Assembly (NCBI GenBank): GCA_947499935.1
Contig: CANMQH010000001.1
Location: 434,001-498,000, forward strand
Reading direction: 5' to 3'
From: an uncultured Algibacter sp.
GTDB taxonomy: Bacteria; Bacteroidota; Bacteroidia; Flavobacteriales; Flavobacteriaceae
Length of the DNA: 64,000 nt
Each line of letters opens with the position of its first letter. The stretch's first letter is position 1. The position numbers and the translations under genes are program-made. Positions 1-8,608 of the stretch are shown here, piece after piece. The notes under the pieces are model-generated. The model did not search any database. It saw nothing but the letters and a program-made list of their open reading frames with translations, and was not told the DNA's origin.

Positions 1-168
1 AAACACAAAGCGATTCGTTTCTACGGCTTTAGAAATATTAGCTGTATGTTGTAAAAGATATTTATAGATGTTTAAAGCAGCCTCATCTCCAACAGTTTTT
101 GCTAAGCGGGTTTTACATTTGCCTAATTCGGGGTTTCTAGTAAAGACAATCAATGCATTTTTACTCAT
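1..168 (-). CDS. DUF2064 / TIGR04282-type glycosyltransferase, N-terminal part
   Basis: This gene is cut by the left window edge; only the first 56 codons are seen. It begins at the ATG complementary to 166-168 and reads MSKNALIVFTRNPELGKCKT, followed by RLAKTVGDEAAL. The pattern of a short beta strand, then FxRxPxxGKxKTRLA, is the N-terminal signature of the DUF2064 family (GT-A-like nucleotidyl/glycosyl transferases). NCBI names one branch TIGR04282, arsenosugar biosynthesis glycosyltransferase. Its start overlaps the stop of the upstream rhodanese gene by 8 bp, so the two are probably translationally coupled. The family is clear from the motif. The substrate is inferred only from the ArsS gene in the same locus. 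Confidence 0.75.
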   Translation of the reverse strand, partial: MSKNALIVFTRNPELGKCKTRLAKTVGDEAALNIYKYLLQHTANISKAVETNRFVF

Positions 169-673
169 TTATATTCTTTTTTGGATATATTTTTATGCCT
201 TTTTTTAGCCATTTACTCCATGCTTTATTGTAAGTGTGGACACTATCGGTCTCTTTTTCAGCAGTATTATAAATGGGGAAATTATTGCTTTTCCATTCAA
301 AAATACCACCATATAAATTTTTTACATGACTATATCCCGCTTTTGTAAGGCTATCTCCAATAGATTCTGAACGAATTCCTAGAGAGCAATACACTACAAT
401 TTTAGCGTTTTTATTTGGTATTTTTTTCTTTACATAATCTATATTAAAATGATCGTAACCCACATGGATGGCATTTTTTAAATGGCTGGTATTGTATTCT
501 TTTAATTCTCTGGAATCTAGTAAGATAATGTCGGATTTTGGTATGGCTAATTCCTGTGGAGATATATAGGGAATGCTATTATCATTATGTCGTTTCAATA
601 ATTTGTCAATAGATTTTTGAGCAAATATTTGAAAACTACACAGTACACATAAAATAGTAATAATGCTTTTCAT
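161..673 (-). CDS. Secreted rhodanese-like domain protein
   Basis: The protein has 170 residues with a Sec signal peptide (residues 1-19, ending IFAQ), so it should be periplasmic. One rhodanese domain spans about 35-130. It has the LLDSRE strand-turn (51-57) and the active-site loop CSLGIR with catalytic Cys96 and Arg101, the CxxxxR form expected for a sulfurtransferase that carries a persulfide. A short basic tail (WSKWLKKGIKIYPKK) follows. The gene sits in a minus-strand run with the metallophosphoesterase upstream and the DUF2064 gene downstream, which it overlaps by 8 bp. Single-domain secreted rhodaneses are common and the substrate cannot be read from sequence; a role in thiol or thio-arsenic chemistry would be inference from context. 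Confidence 0.85.
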   Translation of the reverse strand: MKSIITILCVLCSFQIFAQKSIDKLLKRHNDNSIPYISPQELAIPKSDIILLDSRELKEYNTSHLKNAIHVGYDHFNIDYVKKKIPNKNAKIVVYCSLGIRSESIGDSLTKAGYSHVKNLYGGIFEWKSNNFPIYNTAEKETDSVHTYNKAWSKWLKKGIKIYPKKNINE

Positions 674-704
674 ATAGATTTAGTCTTTCAAATTTAAGAA
701 AAAA

Positions 705-1532
705 TTACAGTTGAATACCGAATCCTTGCAAGCCACTCTCTACAGGAGGTAAAATCTCTGTATTATCCCAAATACCTGTTATAATGGTTCTGGCATATTC
801 TTCAGGTAAAATACCATTTTGCATGTATGTATTGGTTAATTGATGATTATAATCTAGAGTGTAATGTTTTAAATCTAAGAGACCAGTTGTATCATTTAAA
901 ATAGCATACCAAACGCTTGGGTTACCATCATTTGCTGGCATACCAATAACGCCAGGGTTTATCCATAGTTTGTTGTTGTTTTCTTCATGAAATGGTAAGC
1001 CGCAATGCCCGCCAATAATGACATCATAATCGTCAACCTCAAAATTAGGTAGTTTGGTTTCCCATGGCGTAGATTTAAAAATAAATTCTGATGTATTAGC
1101 ATACGACCCATGAACAACCATAACTTTTTTACCAGCGTAATTAAATGTAATATGATCGGGTAAGGTCTCCATAAAATCTAAAGAGTTTTTAGAAAGTTTA
1201 CTTTGTGCATAAGGATACCATTGCTGAGAAAAACCATCACAGCGAGAGCCTTTTTTAAAATCACATCCACAATCTTCGGCACCTGCTCTAAGTTGGATTT
1301 CAACATTGCCAGCAATACTGTTAGCATGCCATAGTTTGAATAATTGTACGGTTTCTTCTGGTTGAGCACAATAGCCAACAATATCACCTGTGCAAATACA
1401 ATTTTCTGGTATTATATTTTCCTTTTCAGCAATCTGTTTTAAAGCTTCTAATGCTTGAAGATTGCTATAAATACCTCCAAAAAGTAGTGTTTTACCAGAT
1501 ATGTTACCTAAATGTTTTATTTTTTTATCCAT
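705..1532 (-). CDS. Degenerate metallophosphoesterase-family protein
   Basis: The start is the ATG complementary to 1530-1532; a TTG four codons upstream is less likely. The product has 275 residues and the YfcE/MJ0936-like calcineurin fold order. The first metal motif, usually DxHGN, is GGIYSN (19-24), so Asp and His are missing. TGDIVGY (48-54), GNVE (75-78) and VVHGS (139-143) remain. The last motif, usually GHTH, is GHCG, so the second His is lost. A cysteine group CGC...C (residues 88, 90 and 98) is inserted after GNVE. Its start lies inside the 3' end of the symporter gene. It may be a non-classical phosphoesterase, a binding protein or an enzyme with altered metal site; the family is sure, the activity is not. 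Confidence 0.75.
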   Translation of the reverse strand: MDKKIKHLGNISGKTLLFGGIYSNLQALEALKQIAEKENIIPENCICTGDIVGYCAQPEETVQLFKLWHANSIAGNVEIQLRAGAEDCGCDFKKGSRCDGFSQQWYPYAQSKLSKNSLDFMETLPDHITFNYAGKKVMVVHGSYANTSEFIFKSTPWETKLPNFEVDDYDVIIGGHCGLPFHEENNNKLWINPGVIGMPANDGNPSVWYAILNDTTGLLDLKHYTLDYNHQLTNTYMQNGILPEEYARTIITGIWDNTEILPPVESGLQGFGIQL

Positions 1533-2896
1533 GATGGCATACAATATAAAATGTTACAACTTGCAATACCCCAAATGTTTACCCATAACAGGTCGGCATA
1601 TTTTCCGTGTGTAAATATGAGAGATTTAGGAAATACTTTAAATACTAAGAGAAACCCAAATATGAGTCCACAGGTAATACTCAGATAAAAACTAATTTTA
1701 GGAACCTTCATTTTCCATAATAGAAATACAGGTGTTAACCCTATAACCATAGTGCCAGAAATGGTGGTGGCCGATAAAATTTCGGCATTTAAAAATACAG
1801 GGAGCGTTCCTAAAACAGCAATAATACCCATAGATACTCTACCAAAAGTTATATTTTTTCCTAAGTTTAAATCAATAGCCAATAGTTTTGAAAACGATGA
1901 AAAAGTAGAATCTAAAGTAGATGCTGCAGAAGTAATCATGATAAAATTAATTATTAATAATATAACAACTCCAAAAGCTTTGCCAACCTCTACAGCAGCT
2001 TGTCCCTGCATATCTTGGTTTTGAGCATATACGCCAACAACACTAAATAGAATAATACAAATAGCACCTAATAGGCTAGCTATTAAAAAACTTTGTCGTG
2101 TAATTTTTGGTGATGAAATAAAAGCTCTATCAGTTAAAACAGGGTCGTGAAATGGGTAGCTAAAAGATTGAATTATGGCTGCAAAAAATAAATTTAAACC
2201 CAGTTCAAAACTCCAATTGCCAGACATAGCAATGTCTTTTGCGCTAAAACTTTCAACTGAAAATATATTCCATAAAATTATAATTAGTAGCACAGAAAAT
2301 AATGCCATTTGCACAACATCGGTAAAAATAGAACTGCTTAAGCCACCTTTTATAGCATAGGCTAAGGTTAATAAAGTAAATAAAATAATAGACCAATAAT
2401 ATGGTGTGCTGCCTTGCTCTCCAAAATAACTGCCAATAACCATAGTGTTACTCCAAACTTCATTAAACAAGCGTATGGCAATTAAAATAGAAAAAAGTGC
2501 CATAGCACGTTTACCAAACTTAGTGGTTAAAAATTCATGAATACTTTTAAAACCACCTTTGGTTCTTAGGTTGTAAATTATTATCCCTGCAACAGCAAAA
2601 GATAAATAGTACCCCGCATAGGCCACACCTCCAACAATACCATAATCTAATCCAAGGTTAGCGGCATTGGTTATGCTTTTTGCAAAGATCCATGAAATGA
2701 TTAAACTCCCTGTTAAAACAATAGTATTGGGAGCTTTTAACCTTCTTGTAGCTTTAAAAAACTGACTCTCAGTTTTTGCATAAGGCGATATAATAAATAA
2801 TATTAAACTCGAAACAATAATCAATAACCATTGTGCCCATTCTAGATGTCCAGAAAGGAATGAATTTTCGCTTAAAATTAGAGTTGATACTATCAT
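1517..2896 (-). CDS. Sodium:solute symporter (SSS family)
   Basis: The 459-residue protein is almost entirely hydrophobic, with about 12-13 membrane segments of the SSS/LeuT fold. A recognisable early segment includes LRTKGGFKSIHEFLTTKFGKR (about residues 110-130), the loop after TM3 typical of Na+/solute symporters such as PutP and SGLT-like proteins, and a later stretch with ITSAASTLDSTFSS (about 322-335), which matches the conserved TM8 sodium-site region. It should import a small solute across the inner membrane using the sodium gradient. It lies directly downstream of a SusD/SusC pair on the same strand and overlaps the next gene, so it may move the solute delivered by SusCD into the cytoplasm. 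The substrate is unknown. Confidence 0.88.
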   Translation of the reverse strand: MIVSTLILSENSFLSGHLEWAQWLLIIVSSLILFIISPYAKTESQFFKATRRLKAPNTIVLTGSLIISWIFAKSITNAANLGLDYGIVGGVAYAGYYLSFAVAGIIIYNLRTKGGFKSIHEFLTTKFGKRAMALFSILIAIRLFNEVWSNTMVIGSYFGEQGSTPYYWSIILFTLLTLAYAIKGGLSSSIFTDVVQMALFSVLLIIILWNIFSVESFSAKDIAMSGNWSFELGLNLFFAAIIQSFSYPFHDPVLTDRAFISSPKITRQSFLIASLLGAICIILFSVVGVYAQNQDMQGQAAVEVGKAFGVVILLIINFIMITSAASTLDSTFSSFSKLLAIDLNLGKNITFGRVSMGIIAVLGTLPVFLNAEILSATTISGTMVIGLTPVFLLWKMKVPKISFYLSITCGLIFGFLLVFKVFPKSLIFTHGKYADLLWVNIWGIASCNILYCMPSWIKK

Positions 2897-2918
2897 TTGT
2901 TTTTTTATTAGTGAAACT

Positions 2919-2987
2919 CAATGTTGAGAAGTCTGTAAGACGTACTCAACATTGTAAGTTGAACTAATCCCGATTTTTCAGCGGGAT
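2919..2987. repeat. Two hairpins between the susD-like and symporter genes
   Basis: A perfect 10-bp inverted repeat (CAATGTTGAG at 2919-2928 and CTCAACATTG at 2945-2954, loop 16 nt) is followed by a second short one (ATCCCG at 2967-2972 and CGGGAT at 2982-2987). They fill the 150-bp gap between the two genes. On the minus strand neither is followed by a clear U-tract, so they could be mRNA stabilising or processing hairpins that uncouple expression of susCD from the symporter, or dispersed palindromes. Confidence 0.55.
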
Positions 2988-3046
2988 CTAAGTTTACCTC
3001 GAGTCTTGGGTCGATTCTTTTTATTAGTAAAGATTAGAGGTGTGTT

Positions 3047-4489
3047 TTATTCATCCCACCAAACCTTTACATTAATACTGTTATTATCTGTCGCATCAGC
3101 CGCCTTAATATAATTTTCGGCATTCAATGCTGCTTCTTCATCAGGATAAGGCATTCTTGTTGGTATTAAATCGTTATTTAAACTTGCTGAGATTGTTCTT
3201 AATTCTGGAAAACCAGTACGTCTATACTCAATCCAACCTTCGTAACCATTAATCGTATTGGCTATCCATTTTTGAGTGATAATCTGCTCTATAGACGATG
3301 CGCCAGATGCATTAAAAGATGCAGGTCCAGATATATAGTTTGGAGGTAACTCGGTATTCCAATATTCGAAAGCTAATGTTATTCCTGTTTCATATAGTGA
3401 TTGCGCATTAGCCGAAATTAAATTTTTTGCGGCAGCTTCGGCCAAAGCAAAATGAACTTCCCAAGCGGTTATAAAATTAGCATCAAGTGTGGAGGTGTCT
3501 TCTCTAAACATGCTACTTGCTAAAGAGTAGTCTGCTAAAGTAATCGATGTTGAAGTCGCATCAACACCATTTAGTAAACCATTAAATTCTCCCGAAGTGC
3601 TATTAGAAAAAGGCCTAAATAAGGTCTCTATTCTTGGGTCGTTTAAGTCCACTAAAATATCTTCCATGGTTTCAGATAAAACAAAATTATTAAAATCGCC
3701 TATACGCAACTGTGCTAACCTAAAACTGTTTGGGTCAGAATTTGTAAAATCAAAAACAGCGTTTTTAGTATTTGTTTTAATATAATTATCATCATTAAAA
3801 ACAGCTTGTAAATCTGCCGAAACATCTACTCTGTCTGAAATTCTTAATAGGTGTTTTATCTTTAAGCTATTTGCAAACCTAATCCAAGCATTTAAGTCGC
3901 CATTAAATAAAATATCGCCTTCTAGTTGTATAGCATCGTTATAGTTTTCAATAGCAACAATGCCTTTGTTTAAATTGTCTAGAATACCACCTTCGTTCAT
4001 GTAAATAGCTTCTTGTTCATTATAAGCAGGTGTTACGGTGCTATTTACTCCATCAAAAGCTTCAAAATAGGGCACATCTCCAAATAAATCTGTTAAACCA
4101 GCAGCTATGTAGGCTTTTAAAATTAATGCAGGTCCTTCGTATACTCTAAAAGCATCTGTAGTTCTAGATTGATTTAAAATAATTTCGTTATCTCGAAGAT
4201 TTGTATAAAAAACAGGCCACGGATTACCACCCAATTGGGGAGATTTAAGGGCATGCCTATCAAATAGATTAAAATCTAAAGCTGTACGATGTTGCGATAA
4301 TAAATCTCCAGCAACAAAGCCTTCATAACTCATTTCTTCGCCAAAGTTGTATATAACTTGTCGTAATAATAAGCTAGGTTGTACTGAAACAGGAGCGTTT
4401 GGATTCGTATTTATGGCTTCAAAATCTTTTGTACAACTTGAGATTACAAATGCTCCTAATACTGTAATTATATATAGAAATTTTTTCAT
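3047..4489 (-). CDS. SusD/RagB-family outer-membrane lipoprotein
   Basis: I place the start at the ATG complementary to 4487-4489 (480 residues), not at an ATG 20 codons upstream: the extra codons are encoded by a palindromic repeat (4502-4534), and the internal start gives a clean lipoprotein signal, MKKFLYIITVLGAFVISSC, with the lipid Cys at residue 19. The next residues, TKDFEAINTNPNAP, are typical of the SusD-like_2 (RagB/SusD) group. SusD proteins form the lid over the SusC barrel and capture the ligand at the cell surface. The gene follows its susC partner by 97 bp. The ligand is not deducible; this subgroup is not limited to glycans. Confidence 0.9.
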   Translation of the reverse strand: MKKFLYIITVLGAFVISSCTKDFEAINTNPNAPVSVQPSLLLRQVIYNFGEEMSYEGFVAGDLLSQHRTALDFNLFDRHALKSPQLGGNPWPVFYTNLRDNEIILNQSRTTDAFRVYEGPALILKAYIAAGLTDLFGDVPYFEAFDGVNSTVTPAYNEQEAIYMNEGGILDNLNKGIVAIENYNDAIQLEGDILFNGDLNAWIRFANSLKIKHLLRISDRVDVSADLQAVFNDDNYIKTNTKNAVFDFTNSDPNSFRLAQLRIGDFNNFVLSETMEDILVDLNDPRIETLFRPFSNSTSGEFNGLLNGVDATSTSITLADYSLASSMFREDTSTLDANFITAWEVHFALAEAAAKNLISANAQSLYETGITLAFEYWNTELPPNYISGPASFNASGASSIEQIITQKWIANTINGYEGWIEYRRTGFPELRTISASLNNDLIPTRMPYPDEEAALNAENYIKAADATDNNSINVKVWWDE

Positions 4490-4501
4490 GTTTTCTGTTT
4501 T

Positions 4502-4534
4502 AAATCTGTCAGCTTTTAAAAACCTGACAGATTT
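4502..4534. repeat. Palindromic repeat (AGACCT-like family), copy in the susC-susD gap
   Basis: AAATCTGTCAG (4502-4512) and CTGACAGATTT (4524-4534) form a perfect 11-bp inverted repeat around a TTTTAAAAA-type centre. It shares the architecture of the copies at 8551, 42071 and 47763. Its position just upstream of the susD start supports the choice of the downstream ATG. Confidence 0.6.
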
Positions 4535-4586
4535 TATTGTTTTCTTCATTAAACCTTATGGCTTAAAAAGGCTAATACTTATTCAG

Positions 4587-7500
4587 TTAAAAATCAAACC
4601 CTGCTTTAAATCCAAAGCTTCTTGTGGTGGCATAACTTAAATCTTCAACGCCGCTTACAAAACCATTACCTTGAACAGCAATTTGCTCTGGGTCAAAATG
4701 TGGATTTTCGGTGATAGCAAAAAGGTTGTTACCTGTTATAGATACACTAAGGTTACCACCATCTTTTAATCCTAAAAACCCGTCTTTTAATTTAAAATCA
4801 TAACCAATAGAAAACTGACGAAGCTTTAAAAATGAGGCGTCATAAACATTGTTTTCTTCATGGTTTCTATCAAAAAATTGACGATAGTAACTTTCTGCAC
4901 TAACGGCAACGGTATTGCGTAAGCCTGTTGTTTGGTTAACACCTTGTGCTATGATGCCAGCCTCTGGTCTAAATGCTGTTTCTGCTAATTGGCCTCCAAC
5001 ATTACCTAATGCTCTTGTTCTAGATACTATTTCGCCACCTTGTCTCCAGTCGAATAAAAAGCTTAAGTTCCAGTTTTTGTAATTAAAATTATTATTCCAG
5101 CCTAGGGTAAAATCTGGATTGTAATTTCCTAATTTTTTTAAATTATTATCTGCAATTAAGCGACCAGAATCGTCAATTAGAAATTCTCCGTTTTCATTTT
5201 TAGAGTATCCTGTTCCGTAAAAATCACCAATACGACCTCCTTCTTCTACTTGAAACCAAACCGTTTGGTTTGCACTGTCGTAAACACGGCTATACGCAAG
5301 TGTTAATCGCCCATCGTTTTGAGGTAAATCTTTAATTGTAGAGCGGTTGGTTGCAAAATTAAATGTCGTATTCCAATTAAAGTTATCGTTTTTAATTGGT
5401 GTAACCCCTAATACAATTTCAACTCCTTGGGTATTTACTTTTCCTCCATTAATAACTTGTTGGTTGAATCCAGAAGATATTGCAATAGGTAAAGAAATAA
5501 TTTGGTCTTTATTTGTAGCATTGTAATAGGTGACATCAAAATTTAAACGGTCTTTAAAAAAGCGTAAATCGGCTCCAAACTCATAACTTGTAATTTGTTC
5601 AGGTTTTAAATTTGAATTTGGAATAAAGTTTTGGTTACTAAATGTGGGCTGCCCATTAAAAGGCGTTTGAGAAACGAAAGCTCCAGAGGTTTGAAAAGCA
5701 CCTGTGTCGTTACCTACTTGGGCAACACTGGCGCGCAATTTTGCAAAAGAAAACACTTTTGGAAGTTCGGTAATATTTGATAACACAAAACTAGCTGAAG
5801 CCGATGGATAAAAAAACGATGTACCATCTACAGAGAAAGGTGTTGCTAGAGCACTAGACCAATCATTTCTACCTGTAATATCTAAAAACAAGAAATCTTT
5901 ATACCCTAATTTTGCTATTCCATAAAAGGAATTGATACGTTTATTGCTTTCAAACTGAAAAATTTCTATAGGTGAAGCGGCATTGTTTAGGTTAAAAATA
6001 CCTGGTTGAGCTAAGTTAACCGTTTGCGATTGTTTTGTTGAAGCTGTTTGGTCTAAACGGTTACCACCAGCAGAAATATCAAATGAAAATTCCCCAAAGG
6101 TATTATTATAATTAATTAAAAAATCGGTGTTAACTTCTCTATATTTTACGTCATGCTCAGCATAACCTCCATTTTGGAATCGATTACTGCTAAAGTTACG
6201 TCTTAATTGACGTATTTCGCTACTGTAATCCATACCTGTTCTTAAGGATACGCTTAAGTTTTTTGTGAATTGATGTTTTAATGAAATATTTCCAAAAATT
6301 CTATCACGTTCAAACGAATTTCTGTTTTCTAATAAAATAAAATAGGGGTTATCAAAAAATGTATAGTTAAAAGAAAACTGTTGTGTGCCCTCTAAACCAG
6401 GTTGCCAATAATCTCTAAGACTATCTATATTTAAAGAACGAGGTCCCCAAGCTACTAAAGAGTAATTTACATTTTCGCTACCGTAACCATTAGATGGTCT
6501 GTTGTCACTTGATGAATTTACATAACTAATAGATGTTGTTACATCTGTTTTTTCAGAAGGCTTAAAATTAAGTTTAGCCGAAACCGTTTGTCTATCTAAA
6601 TTAACGCCTGGGATAATAGATTCACTTCTTAAGTCTGTAAAAGACAAGCGGTAGTTGCCAGAATCAAACCCATTAGAAATAGCTACGTTATTTATTGTTG
6701 TAACACCGGTTTTATAAAAATCTTTTAAATTATCTGGATTAGAATTAAATGGTGTTGGTGTAATTGCTAAACCATTGTATAATGCCGTATCACCACCACG
6801 AACAAAAGAGCCATCGGGTAATTGTACAGGGCTATCAAATTGAGCAATTAAATTTCCAGCATCTAAACGTGGCCCCCATGAATAGGTTATGTTGTCGCTT
6901 GTACCACCACCAAGGCCATCAATAAATTCAAATTCGCCTGATTGACCTTGACCATATTCATTTTGAAATTCTGGTAATTTAAAAGCAGAGTCTACAGTGA
7001 TTGAGGTATTTATACTAACGCTGAATCCTTTCTTTTTACTACCGTCTTTAGTTTTTATAACAATAACGCCATTTGATGCGCGAGTACCATACAGTGCTGC
7101 TGCACTAGCACCTTTAAGCACGGTAACCGATTCTATGTCATCTGGGTTAACTTCCATGGCGCCATTTCCGAAATCTATTTCCTGAAACCCAGCAGCAGCT
7201 TCGTTAGTAAAGTTAAAAACAGTTTCGTTATTAATAGGGATACCATCTACAACAAAAAGCGGATTGTTGTTTGAGAATGAGGCTTCACCACGAATTGTGA
7301 TTTTTGAAGAAGAACCAACACCAGTAGCACCTTGTGTTACAGTAACTCCAGCTAATTTGCCTTGTAAATTGTCTAGAAAATTAACCGTTTTTACTTGGGT
7401 TACATCTTTAGATTTTATGGCTTGTATGGCATAACCTAACTCTTTAGTTTCTCGTTCTAAGCCTAATGCCGTAACCACAACTTGGTCTAAACTAGTAATA

Positions 7501-7778
7501 TCGTCGTCTAATACAATATTTATAAGTGTTCTATCTCCAACGGTTATGGTTTGCGTTTTATAGCCTAAATATGAGAATGTTAGATTGTCATTTTTTGATG
7601 AGGCTATTATGGAATATGTTCCATTTTCATCAGAAATGGTTCCTTTTTTAGAATTGTTAGTAATATTTACAAAAGCTACAGGTTGGTTATAAGCGTCTGT
7701 AATGGTACCTGTTATTGTAATTTGAGCATAACCAATACTAGCAAGCATTAGCATGATGCAACACAAAATATGCTTCAT
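4587..7778 (-). CDS. SusC/RagA-family TonB-dependent outer-membrane transporter
   Basis: The product has 1063 residues. Signal peptide 1-18 (ends IGYAQ) is followed by a carboxypeptidase-D regulatory-like domain (about 20-95, with GTITDAYNQPV and YLGYKTQTI). A plug domain follows (about 100-230, with LDQVVVTALG, LQGKLAGVTV, PLFVVDGIPI and LKGASAAALYGTRASNGVI), then a beta barrel that ends in an aromatic residue (FKAGFDF), as expected for BAM substrates. With the SusD protein it forms an energised nutrient uptake pair in the outer membrane, driven by TonB-ExbBD. It lies between a DUF2064 gene and susD in the ArsS locus, so its ligand may be a small arsenic- or sugar-containing compound rather than a polysaccharide. 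No glycoside hydrolase gene is nearby. Confidence 0.95.
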   Translation of the reverse strand: MKHILCCIMLMLASIGYAQITITGTITDAYNQPVAFVNITNNSKKGTISDENGTYSIIASSKNDNLTFSYLGYKTQTITVGDRTLINIVLDDDITSLDQVVVTALGLERETKELGYAIQAIKSKDVTQVKTVNFLDNLQGKLAGVTVTQGATGVGSSSKITIRGEASFSNNNPLFVVDGIPINNETVFNFTNEAAAGFQEIDFGNGAMEVNPDDIESVTVLKGASAAALYGTRASNGVIVIKTKDGSKKKGFSVSINTSITVDSAFKLPEFQNEYGQGQSGEFEFIDGLGGGTSDNITYSWGPRLDAGNLIAQFDSPVQLPDGSFVRGGDTALYNGLAITPTPFNSNPDNLKDFYKTGVTTINNVAISNGFDSGNYRLSFTDLRSESIIPGVNLDRQTVSAKLNFKPSEKTDVTTSISYVNSSSDNRPSNGYGSENVNYSLVAWGPRSLNIDSLRDYWQPGLEGTQQFSFNYTFFDNPYFILLENRNSFERDRIFGNISLKHQFTKNLSVSLRTGMDYSSEIRQLRRNFSSNRFQNGGYAEHDVKYREVNTDFLINYNNTFGEFSFDISAGGNRLDQTASTKQSQTVNLAQPGIFNLNNAASPIEIFQFESNKRINSFYGIAKLGYKDFLFLDITGRNDWSSALATPFSVDGTSFFYPSASASFVLSNITELPKVFSFAKLRASVAQVGNDTGAFQTSGAFVSQTPFNGQPTFSNQNFIPNSNLKPEQITSYEFGADLRFFKDRLNFDVTYYNATNKDQIISLPIAISSGFNQQVINGGKVNTQGVEIVLGVTPIKNDNFNWNTTFNFATNRSTIKDLPQNDGRLTLAYSRVYDSANQTVWFQVEEGGRIGDFYGTGYSKNENGEFLIDDSGRLIADNNLKKLGNYNPDFTLGWNNNFNYKNWNLSFLFDWRQGGEIVSRTRALGNVGGQLAETAFRPEAGIIAQGVNQTTGLRNTVAVSAESYYRQFFDRNHEENNVYDASFLKLRQFSIGYDFKLKDGFLGLKDGGNLSVSITGNNLFAITENPHFDPEQIAVQGNGFVSGVEDLSYATTRSFGFKAGFDF

Positions 7779-7823
7779 TTAAAATGTTTAAATTTAAAAT
7801 TAAATCTGAATAAAATAAGAATA

Positions 7824-8507
7824 CTATAAATGAAATAGTGAAGGAGAGCCTTTATTAAATGGTTGGCTTAGAATGCTATTTTTAATACAGTGATAAAGAT
7901 TTGAAATTATCTTTTTTTCAAGTATAATGTATTGAATCAAAAGTTTTTTGATAACTTTTGAGATGTTTTTAAAACTATTAAGCACATATTTTACATCGGA
8001 AGCCGAATCAATATCGGTTAGCACTTCTAAATAAGTTATGCTAATTGCTTTAGATGCTTGTAATTTTGAAATACTCCGACTAAGTTTAGAGGTTTGCCAA
8101 GGCAATTTTAAAAAAATATCGGCATTAAAATGTGATTTTTTAAGTCCCATTAAATAAAAGCCACCATCTTTAGATGGACCTAAAACAATATCATGTTGTT
8201 TTAGTTTTGTAATGGTATTTAAAATATGGCTTGCCTTTAAATGTGGCGTGTCATTACCAATGGTAATAACCGTATTAAAACCTTTGTTATAAACAGATTG
8301 GATAGCATTTGTAAAACGCTCGCCAAAATTAAGACCAATTTGTTGTTTCTCGGACTGGACAAAATATGGCAACCCTGTTTTTTTTACAATAGACAGAGTT
8401 TGCGCATTTAATGCTTTAAAAACATCTTTTGAAAACTGAAAGGGTTTTGAGGTCGCTTCTTTTTCAGCAGAGTTAGCAAAAATTAATATGGCTGTTTTAT
8501 TGTTCAA
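7824..8507 (-). CDS. DUF2064-family transferase (second copy in the locus)
   Basis: The protein has 227 residues and begins at a TTG (complement of 8505-8507); there is a stop four codons upstream and no ATG before residue about 117, so TTG is the only start that keeps the family N-terminus MNNKTAILIFANS. Typical DUF2064 motifs are present: GNDTPHL (about 94-100) in place of the nucleotide/metal-binding loop, and LGPSKDGGFYLMGL (about 118-131). The KxxR segment found in the gene at the left edge is not conserved here, so the two are diverged paralogues with perhaps different donors or acceptors. It lies between arsS and susC on the same strand. The C-terminal 50 residues are lysine- and hydrophobic-rich and not recognised. 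Confidence 0.75.
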   Translation of the reverse strand: MNNKTAILIFANSAEKEATSKPFQFSKDVFKALNAQTLSIVKKTGLPYFVQSEKQQIGLNFGERFTNAIQSVYNKGFNTVITIGNDTPHLKASHILNTITKLKQHDIVLGPSKDGGFYLMGLKKSHFNADIFLKLPWQTSKLSRSISKLQASKAISITYLEVLTDIDSASDVKYVLNSFKNISKVIKKLLIQYIILEKKIISNLYHCIKNSILSQPFNKGSPSLFHL

Positions 8508-8550
8508 TATACTTGTTTAGCTATTATATCAATACAATTATAATTTTATG

Positions 8551-8583
8551 AGACCTCACAGGTTTTAAAAACCTGCGAGGTCT
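8551..8583. repeat. Palindromic repeat (AGACCT-AGGTCT family)
   Basis: AGACCTCACAGGTTTT (8551-8566) and AAAACCTGCGAGGTCT (8568-8583) are inverted around one A. The single mismatch is A/C on the plus strand and a G.U wobble on the minus strand, the strand on which the flanking genes are transcribed. It lies between arsS and the DUF2064 gene. Confidence 0.75.
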
Positions 8584-8608
8584 TAATATCATCTAGATAA
8601 TATACTTT

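Noticed and set aside
1178-1387. Small frame inside the phosphoesterase gene
   Set aside because: Same-strand out-of-frame shadow with no family similarity; the phosphoesterase frame has clear motifs.
4490-4549. Twenty-residue N-terminal extension of the SusD-like protein
   Set aside because: It is encoded across a palindromic repeat and would destroy the lipoprotein signal; the downstream ATG is better.
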